DNA of 64,000 bases from Betaproteobacteria bacterium (GTDB lineage Bacteria; Pseudomonadota; Gammaproteobacteria; Burkholderiales; Casimicrobiaceae): the NCBI GenBank assembly GCA_016192065.1, contig JACPUX010000021.1:78667-142666 (forward strand). The letters are read 5' to 3'. Under the pieces are notes generated by a model, which was given only the letters and a program-made list of their open reading frames with translations, did no database searches and was not told the DNA's origin. The stretch's first letter is position 1, and the number at the start of each line of letters is the position of its first letter. The position numbers were made by a program, and so were the translations under genes. Below, in pieces: positions 1 through 12,246 of this stretch.

Positions 1-673
<673 letters not shown>

Positions 674-702
674 TTCACCCTCTACCCTTCTAGGAGTCTA
701 GC

Positions 703-1173
703 GTGAACATTAACGCTACATTGATCGGTCAGGCGATCTGGTTTGCATTCTTCATCTGGATCACGATGAAGTTTGTCTGGCCGCCGCTGCAGCGGGCCAT
801 GCAGGAGCGCCAGAAGCAGATCGCCGACGGGCTTGCCGCGGGCGAGCGCGCCAAAGCCGATTTGATTCAGGCTGAACACAAGGCCGCCGCCGCCTTGACC
901 GAGGCCAAAGGTCGCGCCACCGAGATCATTGCGCTCAGCGAGAAACGCGCCGCGCAAATCGTCGAGGAGGCGAAGACCGCCGCCAAGGGCGAGGGCGAGC
1001 GCATCATCGCTTCCGCCAAGGCCGAGATCGAACAGGAGGTCTTCCGCGCCAAGGAGGCGCTGCGCAATCAGGTCGCCGATTTGGCGGTCGCCGGCGCCGG
1101 CAAGATCCTCATGCGCGAAGTCGATGCCAAGGCTCACACCGAGCTTCTGGCCCAGCTCAAGCGAGAGCTGTAA
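703..1173 (+). CDS. atpF: ATP synthase Fo subunit b
   Basis: Subunit b, the peripheral stalk that ties F1 to subunit a. 156 residues: one N-terminal membrane helix (about residues 5-27) followed by a long charged alpha-helical region rich in Ala, Glu, Lys and Arg that will dimerise as a coiled coil. The start is GTG at 703, preceded by an aggag Shine-Dalgarno; it begins [14 protein letters not shown], typical of the family. The stop codon shares one base with the atpH start (taATG), so the two are probably translationally coupled. Confidence 0.96.
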   Translation: MNINATLIGQAIWFAFFIWITMKFVWPPLQRAMQERQKQIADGLAAGERAKADLIQAEHKAAAALTEAKGRATEIIALSEKRAAQIVEEAKTAAKGEGERIIASAKAEIEQEVFRAKEALRNQVADLAVAGAGKILMREVDAKAHTELLAQLKREL

Positions 1174-1709
1174 TGGCCGAACTCACCACCATCGCCCGGC
1201 CTTACGCGGAAGCAGTCTTCGCCATCGCCCAGGAGCAAGACGCCCTGGACCGGTGGTCCGCGATGCTCGGCTTCGCGGCGACGGTCGCCGCCGATCCGAC
1301 CATGTTGGCGGTGCTCGAAAACCCGCGCCTGTCTGACGTCCAGAAAGCCGTTCTGTTCTTCAAGATTGCCGGCGATCAGCTCGACGAAGGCGGCAAGCGC
1401 TTCCTGCGCGTGCTGATCGACGCTGGTCGGGCCAAAGTGTTGCCGCAGATTCGGGCGCTGTTCGAGCAGCGCAAGAACGAGGTGCAACGCGCCGCCAGGG
1501 CCGAGATTACCTCCGCCCAGCCACTCGACGAGCGCGAGCTCGCCGATCTGAAAGCAGCGCTGGAGCGCCGCTTCAAACTGAAGATCGCGGCCGAACTCAA
1601 AGTGGATTCGGCATTGATCGGCGGCGTGCGAATCGTGGTCGGCGACCAAGTGGTGGACGCTTCGGTGCAAGGCAAGCTCGCGGTGATGAACCGGGAGTTG
1701 CGCGCCTGA
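1173..1709 (+). CDS. atpH: ATP synthase F1 subunit delta
   Basis: Subunit delta (OSCP), which caps the F1 head and joins it to the b stalk. 178 residues, the usual length. The N-terminus (AELTTIARPYAEAVFAIA) has the family pattern, and the C-terminal part (LIGGVRIVVGDQVVDASVQGKL) is the diagnostic end of OSCP proteins. It starts within the stop codon of atpF and lies 57 bases before atpA. Confidence 0.96.
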   Translation: MAELTTIARPYAEAVFAIAQEQDALDRWSAMLGFAATVAADPTMLAVLENPRLSDVQKAVLFFKIAGDQLDEGGKRFLRVLIDAGRAKVLPQIRALFEQRKNEVQRAARAEITSAQPLDERELADLKAALERRFKLKIAAELKVDSALIGGVRIVVGDQVVDASVQGKLAVMNRELRA

Positions 1710-1766
1710 GTTCGGGCGGGAAAAGCATTTAACCTCAGTCCGCGGCACGCGGAGAGCGGAGAAATC

Positions 1767-3308
<1,542 letters not shown>

Positions 3309-3369
3309 GTCGCGCGCGGCGTGCTCGTGAGAGCCGCCGCGGTCGCAGACTCCGGGCTCGGAGACGACG

Positions 3370-4242
3370 ATGCCGGGTAGTAAAGAAATCCGCATGAAGA
3401 TCCGAAGCGTGCAGAACACGCGGAAGATCACCAAGGCGATGGAAATGGTCGCCGCCTCGAAGATGCGCAAAGCGCAGGAGCGCATGCGCGCCGCGCGACC
3501 CTACGGCGACAAGATTCGCAATATCGCCGCGCATCTCGCCCACGCCAATCCGGAGTACAAGCACCCCTTCGTGGTCAAGCGGCCGCAGCTCAAGGGCGTG
3601 GGCATTATCGTGGTGACCTCGGATAAGGGCTTGTGCGGGGGCCTCAACACCAATGTGCTGCGCATGGCGCTGGCGCGGATGAAGGAATGGGAAACCGGCG
3701 GTGCGCAATTGCGAGTCACGGCCATCGGCAACAAAGGTTATGGCTTCGTCCAGCGCATCGGCGCGAACGTCGCCTCGCATCTGGTGGGCATCGGCGACAC
3801 GCCGCACCTCGACCGCCTGATCGGGCCGGTGAAGGTGCAGCTCGACGCTTACTCCAAGGGCGAGATCGACGAGCTCTACATTTGCTACACGCGCTTCGTC
3901 AATACCATGAGCCAGGAGCCCGTGCTCGAGCGCCTGCTGCCCCTGCCGGCCGATCGACTCAAGGAAGACGCGACCACGGGCGCAGCGTGGGACTACATCT
4001 ATGAGCCTGATCCCAAGGTGGTCCTGGACCAGCTTCTGGTGCGCTACGTCGAACACCTCATCTACCAATCGGTGGCCGAGAACATTGCCTCGGAGCAATC
4101 GGCGCGCATGGTGGCCATGAAGGCCGCCAGCGACAATGCCGGCGAAGTGATCGACCAGCTCACGCTGATCTACAACAAGGCGCGCCAGGCGGCGATCACC
4201 AAAGAGCTGGCGGAAATCGTCGGCGGCGCCGCGGCGGTGTAA
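3370..4242 (+). CDS. atpG: ATP synthase F1 subunit gamma
   Basis: Central rotor stalk of F1, 290 residues. The N-terminal helix has the family pattern [24 protein letters not shown] (conserved as [16 protein letters not shown]), and the C-terminal helix contains [17 protein letters not shown], both of which form the coiled coil inside the alpha3beta3 ring. It lies between atpA and atpD in standard order, with a 61-base gap from atpA. A long open frame on the opposite strand (3286-5808) is only a coding shadow. Confidence 0.97.
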   Translation: MPGSKEIRMKIRSVQNTRKITKAMEMVAASKMRKAQERMRAARPYGDKIRNIAAHLAHANPEYKHPFVVKRPQLKGVGIIVVTSDKGLCGGLNTNVLRMALARMKEWETGGAQLRVTAIGNKGYGFVQRIGANVASHLVGIGDTPHLDRLIGPVKVQLDAYSKGEIDELYICYTRFVNTMSQEPVLERLLPLPADRLKEDATTGAAWDYIYEPDPKVVLDQLLVRYVEHLIYQSVAENIASEQSARMVAMKAASDNAGEVIDQLTLIYNKARQAAITKELAEIVGGAAAV

Positions 4243-5679
<1,437 letters not shown>

Positions 5680-5729
5680 CCCGGAACGGGCGCGCCCGCG
5701 CGCCCGCGCCCAGCCGAGAAGGATTTGGC

Positions 5730-6149
5730 ATGACATCGACCATACATGTGGACGTGGTGAGCTCCGAGGCGGAACTGTTCTCGGGCGAGGCCGAGTTCGT
5801 GGTGGCACCGGGCGAATCGGGCGAGCTGGGCATTTATCCCCGCCACACCCCTTTGCTCACGCGCCTCAAACCCGGTTCGGTCCGCCTGAGCATCGCCGGC
5901 AAGCCTGAAGAGGAATTGATATACGTTTCCGGCGGCATGCTCGAAGTGCAGCCCGGGCGCATCACCATTCTCTCGGACACCGCCATCCGTGGCCACGACC
6001 TCGACGAGGCGCGCGCTCAGGAGGCAATGCGCGCTGCCCAAGAAGCGCTGAATAACCGCACTTCGCAAATCGAATACGCCCAGGCCCAGATCGAACTGGC
6101 TCAGGCGGCGGCCCAGTTGGCGGCCATCCGCAAGCTGCGCAAGAGCTGA
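5730..6149 (+). CDS. atpC: ATP synthase F1 subunit epsilon
   Basis: Subunit epsilon, which binds gamma and the c-ring and can inhibit ATP hydrolysis. 139 residues: an N-terminal beta-sandwich ([25 protein letters not shown] region, with the conserved [12 protein letters not shown]) and a C-terminal two-helix hairpin rich in Ala, Gln and Glu. It is the last gene of the operon; a strong terminator begins 18 bases after its stop. Confidence 0.96.
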   Translation: MTSTIHVDVVSSEAELFSGEAEFVVAPGESGELGIYPRHTPLLTRLKPGSVRLSIAGKPEEELIYVSGGMLEVQPGRITILSDTAIRGHDLDEARAQEAMRAAQEALNNRTSQIEYAQAQIELAQAAAQLAAIRKLRKS

Positions 6150-6167
6150 GGCGCCACGCGCCGATAA

Positions 6168-6195
6168 ACAAAAGGCGGCTACGGCCGCCTTTTGT
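6168..6195 (+). terminator. Intrinsic terminator of the atp operon
   Basis: A perfect 12-bp inverted repeat (acaaaaggcggc at 6168-6179, gccgccttttgt at 6184-6195) closed by the tetraloop TACG, so the hairpin has a C(UACG)G loop of the extra-stable UNCG class. The A-tract and T-tract are inside the stem, so it can act in both directions. It stands between atpC and the TAXI receptor gene. Confidence 0.9.
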
Positions 6196-6281
6196 GCTTG
6201 GTGCCATTGCCACACTCAAGCGCAGGCTTTCAAGGCATAATCGTTCCTACCGAGTCGAGCATCAAACCATCGGAGGAGACC

Positions 6282-7235
6282 ATGATCGTTCGTATTTCGC
6301 GTGCCCTGGGCGTGGGCGCAGCCGCTTTGTTGTTGGCGTTACCGGCGCAGGCCCAACAGTTCATCAACGTGCTTACCGGCGGCACCAGCGGCGTGTATTA
6401 CCCCCTGGGGGTGGCGCTGTCGCAGATTTACGGCAAGGCTTTGCCCAACACTAAAACCGCGGTGCAGGCCACCAAAGCGAGCGCCGAGAACCTCAACCTC
6501 CTACAGGCGGGGCGCGGCGAAGCGGCGCTCACCCTGGGCGACTCGCTCTCCGACGCCTGGAAAGGCGACGAAGAAGCCGGCTTCAAGACGCCTCTCAAGA
6601 AATTGCGAGGCATTGCCGCGATGTACCCCAACTACATCCATCTGGTCGCCAGTGCCGACTCGGGCATCAAGAGCCTGGCTGACCTCAAAGGCAAGCGGGT
6701 GGCCGTCGGAGCCCCCAAGTCGGGTACTGAGCTCAACACCCGCGCCATCCTCAAGGGTGCCGGCATGAGCTACAAAGACCTCGGCAAGGTCGAATACCTG
6801 CCCTTTGGTGAATCGGTGGAGCTGATGAAAAACCGCCAGCTCGATGCCACGCTCATTTCCGCGGGCCTGGGTGTCGCGGCGGTGCGCGACCTCGCCACCG
6901 CGGTGAAAATCGTCATCGTGCCGATCGGCGCCGAGGTCATCGCCAAAATCGGCGATCCCGCCTACCAGCCTGCCAACATCCCCGCCAACACCTACACCGG
7001 CCAAGTTGATGCCGCGGCCACGGTGATCATCCCCAACTTCCTGGTCACCCACGAAGGCGTGCCGACCGACACGGTCTACACCATGACCAAGTCGATGTTC
7101 GAGAACCTTGACCAGATGGTCGCTGCGCACGCCGCCGCCAAGGCGATCAAACGCGACAATGCCACTCAGGGCATGCCGGTGCCACTGCATGCCGGGGCAG
7201 AGAAGTATTATCGCGAGGTGGGCCTCATCAAGTGA
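6282..7235 (+). CDS. TAXI family TRAP transporter substrate-binding protein
   Basis: Periplasmic receptor of a TAXI-type TRAP transporter (TRAP-associated extracytoplasmic immunogenic protein), 317 residues. A signal peptide (MIVRISRALGVGAAALLLAL, cleavage after AQA) is followed by FINVLTGGTSGVYYPLGVALSQI, of which GGTSGVYYPLG is the hallmark N-terminal segment. The start is the ATG at 6282 with a cggaggaga Shine-Dalgarno; an upstream in-frame TTG at 6192 lies inside the preceding terminator and is unlikely. The permease follows 70 bases later. The substrate cannot be told from sequence; known TAXI systems take up organic acids such as glutamate or 2-oxoglutarate. Confidence 0.93.
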   Translation: MIVRISRALGVGAAALLLALPAQAQQFINVLTGGTSGVYYPLGVALSQIYGKALPNTKTAVQATKASAENLNLLQAGRGEAALTLGDSLSDAWKGDEEAGFKTPLKKLRGIAAMYPNYIHLVASADSGIKSLADLKGKRVAVGAPKSGTELNTRAILKGAGMSYKDLGKVEYLPFGESVELMKNRQLDATLISAGLGVAAVRDLATAVKIVIVPIGAEVIAKIGDPAYQPANIPANTYTGQVDAAATVIIPNFLVTHEGVPTDTVYTMTKSMFENLDQMVAAHAAAKAIKRDNATQGMPVPLHAGAEKYYREVGLIK

Positions 7236-7253
7236 GGCTGCGCTTGTAACAGC

Positions 7254-7290
7254 GGGGCCGTGCCGAATTCGCGCACGGCCTCTTTGTTTT
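7254..7290 (+). terminator. Terminator-like hairpin between TRAP receptor and permease genes
   Basis: Inverted repeat ggccgtgc (7256-7263) / gcacggcc (7273-7280) with a 9-base loop, followed at once by tctttgtttt. It lies in the 70-base gap between two genes that must work together. It could reduce permease transcription relative to the abundant periplasmic receptor, or stabilise the 3' end of the receptor mRNA. The T-run is interrupted by one G. Confidence 0.65.
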
Positions 7291-7305
7291 GGGTGGGGGA
7301 GCACT

Positions 7306-9366
7306 ATGTCTCAGGCCGAGGCCGAATTTTCCGAGCATGGCGTACAGCGCCGCTTGGGCAATGCCGCCGCGCGTTTGGTCATTGTCGTGGCGTTGGCCTT
7401 CTCCACTTATCAATTGGTGATGGCCGCGTTTCACCCGCTCTCCAGCCTGGTGATGCGCTCGCTCCACGTGAGCTTTCTGGTGCTACTCACCTTTTTGCTC
7501 TACCCCATGTTCAAGGGGGGCAAGCTCACCCGCATTCCGTGGTATGACTGCCTGCTGGCGGTGTTGGGTTTTGGTCTGGGCTTCTACCAATGGATATTTG
7601 AAGGCGATTTGATCCAACGCGCGGGCGATCCGACCACCGCCGATCTGGTGGTCGGCACGATCATGGTGCTGCTGGTGTTCGAAGCGGCGCGGCGCATCCT
7701 CGGCCTCGCCTTGCCGCTCGTGTGCGCGGCTTTTCTGCTCTTTGGCCTCTTTGGTCAGTACCTTCCCGAAGCGATCGCTCACCGCGGCTATAGTTTTGCC
7801 CAGATCGTCGATCAGCTGGGCTTCGGCACGGAGGGCATCTACGGTATTCCGACCTTGGTATCGGCGACCTACATTTTTCTGTTCATTCTTTTTGGCGCTT
7901 TTCTGGAACACGCCGGAATGATCAATCTCTTCAATTCCCTGGCACTGGGCTGCGTCGGGCACACCAAAGGCGGACCGGCGAAAGTTTCGGTGATCTCCTC
8001 GGCCTTGATGGGCACCATCTCTGGATCGGGGGTGGCCAACGTGCTGACCACGGGGCAGTTCACCATTCCGCTGATGAAACGCTTCGGCTACTCGGGGGTG
8101 TTCGCCGGCGCGGTGGAAGCGACTTCCAGCATGGGCGGGCAGATCATGCCGCCGGTGATGGGCGCCGTGGCCTTCATCATGGCCGAGAACCTCAATGTGC
8201 CCTATGCCGAAATCGTCAAGGCGGCGGCGATCCCCGCCATCCTGTACTACGTCACGGCCTTCTGGATGGTTCACCTTGAGGCTGGCCGCATGAATCTTCT
8301 TGGCCTGCCCAAGGATCAGTGCCCAGACCCCTGGTGCGCCATTCGGGAAAGCTGGTACCTGGTGCTGCCGCTGGCAGCGCTGGTCTGGATGCTCTTCAAT
8401 GGCTTTACGCCCATGTTCTCCGGCATGGTCGGATTATCGCTCACCGCCATTCTCATTCTCGGCGTCGCGTTCGCCGCGCGCATCTCAGGCACGGCCTTTC
8501 GCGTCGTCTTCTGGATCGTCGTCGGGCTGGGCGCCTCCGCGTTTGCGAAATGGGGCATTTACCCGGTCTTGGCGCTCATCGGGCTCCTGGTCGCCGCCTG
8601 CTGGCGCATCAAGGGTGGCCACAAGACCCTGCACACCATGAAAATGAGCTTGGTCGATGGCGCCAAACAAGCGCTGCCGGTAGGCGTGGCCTGCGCGGTG
8701 GTGGGTGTCATCATCGGCATCCTTACGCTGACCGGTGCGGCTTCGAGCTTCGCGGGCTTCATCCTGCAAGTGGGCGAGAAAAGCCTCTTCCTGTCGCTGC
8801 TGCTTACCATGCTGGTGTGCTTGGTGCTGGGCATGGGCATCCCGACCATCCCCAACTACATCATCACCAGCGCCATTGCCGCACCCGCGCTGCTAAAGCT
8901 CGGCGTGCCCCTGATCGTGAGCCATATGTTCGTGTTTTACTTCGGCATCATGGCCGACCTCACACCGCCGGTGGCGCTGGCGGCGTTTGCGGCGTCGAGC
9001 ATCGCCAAAGAGCCACCGATGAAAATCGGCTTCAAGGCGGTGCAAGTGGCCATCGCCGGCTTCGTCGTGCCCTATATGGCGGTCTACGACAATGCCCTAA
9101 TGCTGCAAGGCGAGTGGACGGTGCTGGCGGTCGCCTACATCGTTTGCAAAGCGGTGATTTCCATCGCCCTATGGGGCGCGGCGGCGATCGGCTATCTGTT
9201 TGCCCCGCTTCAATGGCCCGAGCGGTTTTTCGCCGCGGCGGCCGCCTTCTTTTTGGTCGCCGCGGTGCCGCTGACCGATGAAATCGGCTTCGGTCTGGCC
9301 GCCGCATTCCTCGTTTGGCATGTGTGGCGTTGCCGGCGCGCGACGCAAGGGCAAGGTGCTGCGTGA
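7306..9366 (+). CDS. TRAP transporter permease, fused 4TM and 12TM subunits
   Basis: Inner-membrane permease of the TAXI-TRAP system, 686 residues, almost entirely hydrophobic. The small (DctQ-like) part occupies roughly the first 170 residues and the large (DctM-like) part the rest, as is normal for TAXI systems. Conserved pieces include FGAFLEHAGMINLFNSLA, GTISGSGVANVLTTGQFTIP and SSMGGQIMPPVMGAVAFIMAE (seen as SSMGGQIMPPVMGA). The start at 7306 has ggtggggga upstream; the frame is open further upstream into the receptor gene but that is out-of-frame coding shadow. Its stop overlaps the GTG start of the next gene. Confidence 0.93.
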   Translation: MSQAEAEFSEHGVQRRLGNAAARLVIVVALAFSTYQLVMAAFHPLSSLVMRSLHVSFLVLLTFLLYPMFKGGKLTRIPWYDCLLAVLGFGLGFYQWIFEGDLIQRAGDPTTADLVVGTIMVLLVFEAARRILGLALPLVCAAFLLFGLFGQYLPEAIAHRGYSFAQIVDQLGFGTEGIYGIPTLVSATYIFLFILFGAFLEHAGMINLFNSLALGCVGHTKGGPAKVSVISSALMGTISGSGVANVLTTGQFTIPLMKRFGYSGVFAGAVEATSSMGGQIMPPVMGAVAFIMAENLNVPYAEIVKAAAIPAILYYVTAFWMVHLEAGRMNLLGLPKDQCPDPWCAIRESWYLVLPLAALVWMLFNGFTPMFSGMVGLSLTAILILGVAFAARISGTAFRVVFWIVVGLGASAFAKWGIYPVLALIGLLVAACWRIKGGHKTLHTMKMSLVDGAKQALPVGVACAVVGVIIGILTLTGAASSFAGFILQVGEKSLFLSLLLTMLVCLVLGMGIPTIPNYIITSAIAAPALLKLGVPLIVSHMFVFYFGIMADLTPPVALAAFAASSIAKEPPMKIGFKAVQVAIAGFVVPYMAVYDNALMLQGEWTVLAVAYIVCKAVISIALWGAAAIGYLFAPLQWPERFFAAAAAFFLVAAVPLTDEIGFGLAAAFLVWHVWRCRRATQGQGAA

Positions 9367-9734
9367 GCGTGTGTCTCGCGGCTGGCGCTCTGCTGGCTAC
9401 GCTCGTCGGGAACGATTTCACCTTGGCCTGGACGCATTCCATCGAAAAAATCCGTTGGGAAGAGGATTGGCGCGCCGAAGGCGGGGCCCTGAAGATCATC
9501 GAGGCGCGGATTCGGGGTTCGGGGGCAGGCATGGAAGCGCCCGAGGGCGCTCTGCTCCAAGCGGGTGTTTGGCATTACCAGCCCAAGCAGGCGCCCCAAA
9601 CCCAATTGCTCCTGGCCCATTCGCCCTACACTGCGCCCTACGAATTGTGTTCGGGCGGCAGTTGTCGCCCACTTTCGGCCTGGCTTCCCGGCCTGCCGGC
9701 GAGCGCCACGGTTGCGCTTCGGGCCTGCCCTTAG
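9363..9734 (+). CDS. DUF1850 domain protein associated with TAXI-TRAP
   Basis: 123-residue protein of the DUF1850 family, which commonly sits next to TAXI receptors and fused TRAP permeases. The core FTLAWTHSIEKIRWEEDWR is typical, and LCSGGSCRPLSAWLPG carries a cysteine pair (CSGGSC). The N-terminus is a hydrophobic stretch (CLAAGALLATLVG), so it is probably exported or membrane-anchored. I chose the GTG at 9363 because it overlaps the permease stop (GTGA). Its role is unknown; an accessory role in the transporter is inferred from context only. Confidence 0.8.
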   Translation: MSVCLAAGALLATLVGNDFTLAWTHSIEKIRWEEDWRAEGGALKIIEARIRGSGAGMEAPEGALLQAGVWHYQPKQAPQTQLLLAHSPYTAPYELCSGGSCRPLSAWLPGLPASATVALRACP

Positions 9735-9775
9735 TCCGAGGAACTGCCTAAACCCAACGCCTTTGGAGCAAGCCA

Positions 9776-10351
9776 ATGACACTACTCATCGCCGGTCTGG
9801 TCCTGTTCTTCGGAGTACATTCGCTGCGCATCTTCGCCGAAGATTGGCGCGCCCGTCAGATTGCCGCGCGGGGACTCAATCCCTACAAAGGTTTCCATTC
9901 GATCAGCTCGGCGCTGGGCCTGGCGCTGATCGTTTGGGGCTACGCCCTGGCGCGCGCCGAACCGACGGTGCTTTGGGTGCCGCCGTTGTGGACACGCCAT
10001 CTGGCTGCGACGCTCATGTTGCCCGCGTTCATTTTGCTCACCGCAGCCTACGTGCCCGGCAACCACATCAAAGCGCGCCTCGGGCACCCCATGCTGCTGG
10101 GCACCAAAGTCTGGGCCCTCTCACACCTCTTGGCCAACGGCAACCTCGCCGACGTCTTATTGTTCGGGAGCTTCCTTGCCTGGGCCATACTCGATTTTCG
10201 CAGCGCGCGGCGAAGAGACCGCGCCGCAAACAGAACTTACCCTGCCGCGGGCTGGGGGCGGGATCTTGCGGCCGTCGTGGTCGGTTCCGGGGTTTGGGCC
10301 TTCTTCTTGTTATACGCGCATCTGTGGCTGATGGGGGTCAGGCCGTATTGA
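9776..10351 (+). CDS. NnrU family membrane protein
   Basis: 191-residue integral membrane protein of the NnrU family (named after a protein needed for nitrite/NO reduction in Rhodobacter). It has about five hydrophobic segments; the motif FFGVHSLRIF near the N-terminus and the stretch HLLANGNLADVLLFGSFLAWA with the conserved SHLLANG are typical. No nitrite or NO reductase genes are visible nearby, so a role in denitrification is not supported here. The start ATG has ggagcaagcc upstream. Confidence 0.85.
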   Translation: MTLLIAGLVLFFGVHSLRIFAEDWRARQIAARGLNPYKGFHSISSALGLALIVWGYALARAEPTVLWVPPLWTRHLAATLMLPAFILLTAAYVPGNHIKARLGHPMLLGTKVWALSHLLANGNLADVLLFGSFLAWAILDFRSARRRDRAANRTYPAAGWGRDLAAVVVGSGVWAFFLLYAHLWLMGVRPY

Positions 10352-10424
10352 GGCGGTGGGACGCTCGGGTGGGCCGTCGCTTTGACCCTCAACCTGGGGG
10401 CGGGTAGCACGCGCCAATTGACCA

Positions 10425-10460
10425 TACCCTAATTGGGCACTACCATACCCATTATGGGTA
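10425..10460 (+). promoter_or_regulatory. Two operator-like palindromes before the nucleotidyltransferase gene
   Basis: Two related inverted repeats stand 21 bp apart: TACCCTAATTGGGCA (10425-10439, imperfect) and TACCCATTATGGGTA (10446-10460, perfect arms of 6). The direct repeat accataccc at 10421 and 10442 shows that they are copies of one site, and 21 bp is two helical turns. The second covers the likely start codon at 10454. Because the downstream protein has a winged-helix domain, autoregulation is a natural inference. Confidence 0.6.
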
Positions 10461-11071
10461 CGCTCTCCAACGTACAGCTGCTGCGGGTCAACCTGGCAGA
10501 CGCGCTCTTCTCGGGCACGCAACAGCGTGTGCTGGGCTGGCTCTTCGGCCAGCCGGAGCGCAGCTTTTACGCCAAGGAACTAATCGGGCTGGCCGGGGCG
10601 GGTTCGGGCGCCGTGCAGCGCGAGCTGAAGCGGTTGGAGCACAGCGACCTAGTCACGGTGCACCGGGTCGGCAACCAGAAGCACTACCAGGCCAACCCGG
10701 AGTCGCCGATCTTTGCCGAGTTGTGCGGCATCGTGCAGAAGACAGTTGGGCTGGCCGAGCCCTTGCGCCTCGCGCTGGCGCCGCTGGCGAAGAAGATCCG
10801 GGCGGCCTTCATTTACGGCTCGGTGGCGAAACGGGAAGACACGGCCAGGAGCGACATCGACCTGATGCTGATCGGCGACAAGCTCACCTACGCGGATGTT
10901 TTCGCGGCGCTGGAAGCGGCCGGCGCCCGCCTGGGCCGCACGGTCAACCCGACCATCTACACACGCAAGGAGCTCGTCAGGCGCCGCGACGAAGACAACG
11001 CTTTCGTCACGCGCGTGCTGGCGCAGCCCAAGATCTGGTTGATCGGGGGGGAGCATGACCTCGCCGCTTGA
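10454..11071 (+). CDS. Winged-helix nucleotidyltransferase, MntA-like antitoxin candidate
   Basis: About 205 residues. The N-terminal half looks like a winged helix-turn-helix (FSGTQQRVLGWLFGQPERSFYAKELIG ... GAVQRELKRLEHSDLV), and the C-terminal half is a minimal nucleotidyltransferase with the exact GSx10DxD active-site spacing: GSVAKREDTARSDID near residues 118-132. Such MNT proteins pair with HEPN proteins in HepT-MntA toxin-antitoxin systems, where MntA AMPylates the toxin. The next gene overlaps by 17 bases and is HEPN-like. Start: ATG 10454 fits family length; TTG 10433 is possible. Confidence 0.8.
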   Translation: MGTLSNVQLLRVNLADALFSGTQQRVLGWLFGQPERSFYAKELIGLAGAGSGAVQRELKRLEHSDLVTVHRVGNQKHYQANPESPIFAELCGIVQKTVGLAEPLRLALAPLAKKIRAAFIYGSVAKREDTARSDIDLMLIGDKLTYADVFAALEAAGARLGRTVNPTIYTRKELVRRRDEDNAFVTRVLAQPKIWLIGGEHDLAA

Positions 11072-11483
11072 GAACCTGGCCGGGCCCGGCAAACCGCTTA
11101 AGGCCGAGCCGCCGGATGCGAAGGAGTTCGCCGGCCTGAAGCGCTCCGGCCTGGCACGGCTGGCGGACGCGGCCAACGCGACGCTTTCGCTGGAGAGCCG
11201 CTTCGATCTGGCCTACAACGCCGCGCATGCGCTCTGCTTGGCGGCGCTACGTCGGCACGGCTACCGCTCGGTCAATCGCTACATCGTGTTTCAGCTTCTG
11301 CCACACACGCTTGGCCTCGGGCCGGAGGTCTGGCGCGTGCTGGCGAAAGGCCATGAGGTGCGCAACCGGAGCGAATACGGCGGCCTGTCCGATGTGGACG
11401 AGCGTATCGTCATCGACCTGATTGCCGCCTGCCGCAGCATTGCCGCAAAGCTCGATGCGCTGCCGCTGGATGGGGGCTCGTAA
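11055..11483 (+). CDS. HEPN-like protein, partner of the nucleotidyltransferase
   Basis: 142-residue all-helical protein overlapping the nucleotidyltransferase gene. The segment LESRFDLAYNAAHALCLAALRRHGYR and the later HEVRNRSEYGGLSD resemble HEPN domains that pair with MNT proteins. The usual catalytic Rx4-6H motif is changed: the arginine-asparagine (RN) is present but the expected histidine is replaced (RNRSEY). It may therefore be a HEPN subclass without RNase activity, or not act as a toxin at all. Family assignment is by pattern only. Confidence 0.65.
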   Translation: MTSPLENLAGPGKPLKAEPPDAKEFAGLKRSGLARLADAANATLSLESRFDLAYNAAHALCLAALRRHGYRSVNRYIVFQLLPHTLGLGPEVWRVLAKGHEVRNRSEYGGLSDVDERIVIDLIAACRSIAAKLDALPLDGGS

Positions 11484-11619
11484 ACGCCGCTTTTTCCCCC
11501 AGTTCTCCCAGAACTCTTCCATTCCCGTGCCTGAGCAAGCTGTGCGGACAAATGTTGGCGACGCCCGGCGGAAAACCTAATGGGCGCAAGCAGAAATCAC
11601 CGTCCTCTTGCGGGTCACG

Positions 11620-11648
11620 ATAAAAACGGGGACCGCAGCCCCCGTCTT
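11620..11648 (-). terminator. Intrinsic terminator of the earP-efp unit
   Basis: Read on the minus strand, an acgggg/ccccgt stem (plus-strand arms 11626-11631 and 11640-11645) with an 8-base loop is followed by a TTTTTAT run. It lies about 25 bases past the efp stop. Confidence 0.75.
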
Positions 11649-11669
11649 TTGGAAATCCCTCAACGACGC

Positions 11670-12230
11670 TCAGGCGCTCACGCGCTTGCGATACTCCGCG
11701 GTGCGGGTGTCGATTTCGATCTTGTCGCCGGTGGCGCAAAAGAGCGGGACCTGGATTTCGAAGCCGGTGGAGATCTTCGCGGGCTTCAAGACCTTGCCGG
11801 AGGTGTCTCCGCGCACCGCGGGTTCGGTGTAGGTGATTTCGCGCACCAGGCTGTTGGGCAGCTCCACGGAAATCGGGCGGCCCTGGAAGAACACCACTTC
11901 GCAGGCCAGGCCGTCTTCGAGGTAATTGAGCGCGTCGCCCATGCTTTCGGCGTCGATTTCGAACTGATTGTATTCGCCGTCCATGAACACATAGGAAGGA
12001 TCGGCGAAGTAGGAATAGCTGACTTCCTTGCGGTCAAGGATGATGTCGTCGAACTTGTCGTCGGCGCGATAGACCTGTTCGGTCACCGAGCCGGTGAGAA
12101 CGTTCTTCAACTTCATCTTCACGACGGCTGCGTTGCGGCCGGACTTGTTGTATTCGGCCTTGAGCACGACCAGGGGGTCATTGCCCATCTGGACGACGTT
12201 GCCGGTGCGGAGTTCCTGGGCGAGTTTCAT
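11670..12230 (-). CDS. efp: Translation elongation factor P, arginine-32 type
   Basis: EF-P relieves ribosome stalling at polyproline motifs by binding between the P and E sites. 186 residues with the KOW-like N-terminal domain and two OB-fold domains; the C-terminal signature [22 protein letters not shown] (conserved VPLF..GDKI.IDTR) is clear. The loop that enters the peptidyl-transferase centre reads [10 protein letters not shown], with Arg32 where E. coli has a lysine. Arg32 is the residue rhamnosylated by EarP, and earP lies immediately upstream, 16 bases away on the same strand. Confidence 0.96.
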   Translation of the reverse strand: MKLAQELRTGNVVQMGNDPLVVLKAEYNKSGRNAAVVKMKLKNVLTGSVTEQVYRADDKFDDIILDRKEVSYSYFADPSYVFMDGEYNQFEIDAESMGDALNYLEDGLACEVVFFQGRPISVELPNSLVREITYTEPAVRGDTSGKVLKPAKISTGFEIQVPLFCATGDKIEIDTRTAEYRKRVSA

Positions 12231-12246
12231 GGCGAATCCTGGGTGT

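Noticed and set aside
6200..6281. Possible sigma-70 promoter before the TAXI receptor gene (ttgcca ... cataat)
   Set aside because: The two boxes are about 24 bases apart, outside the workable spacing.
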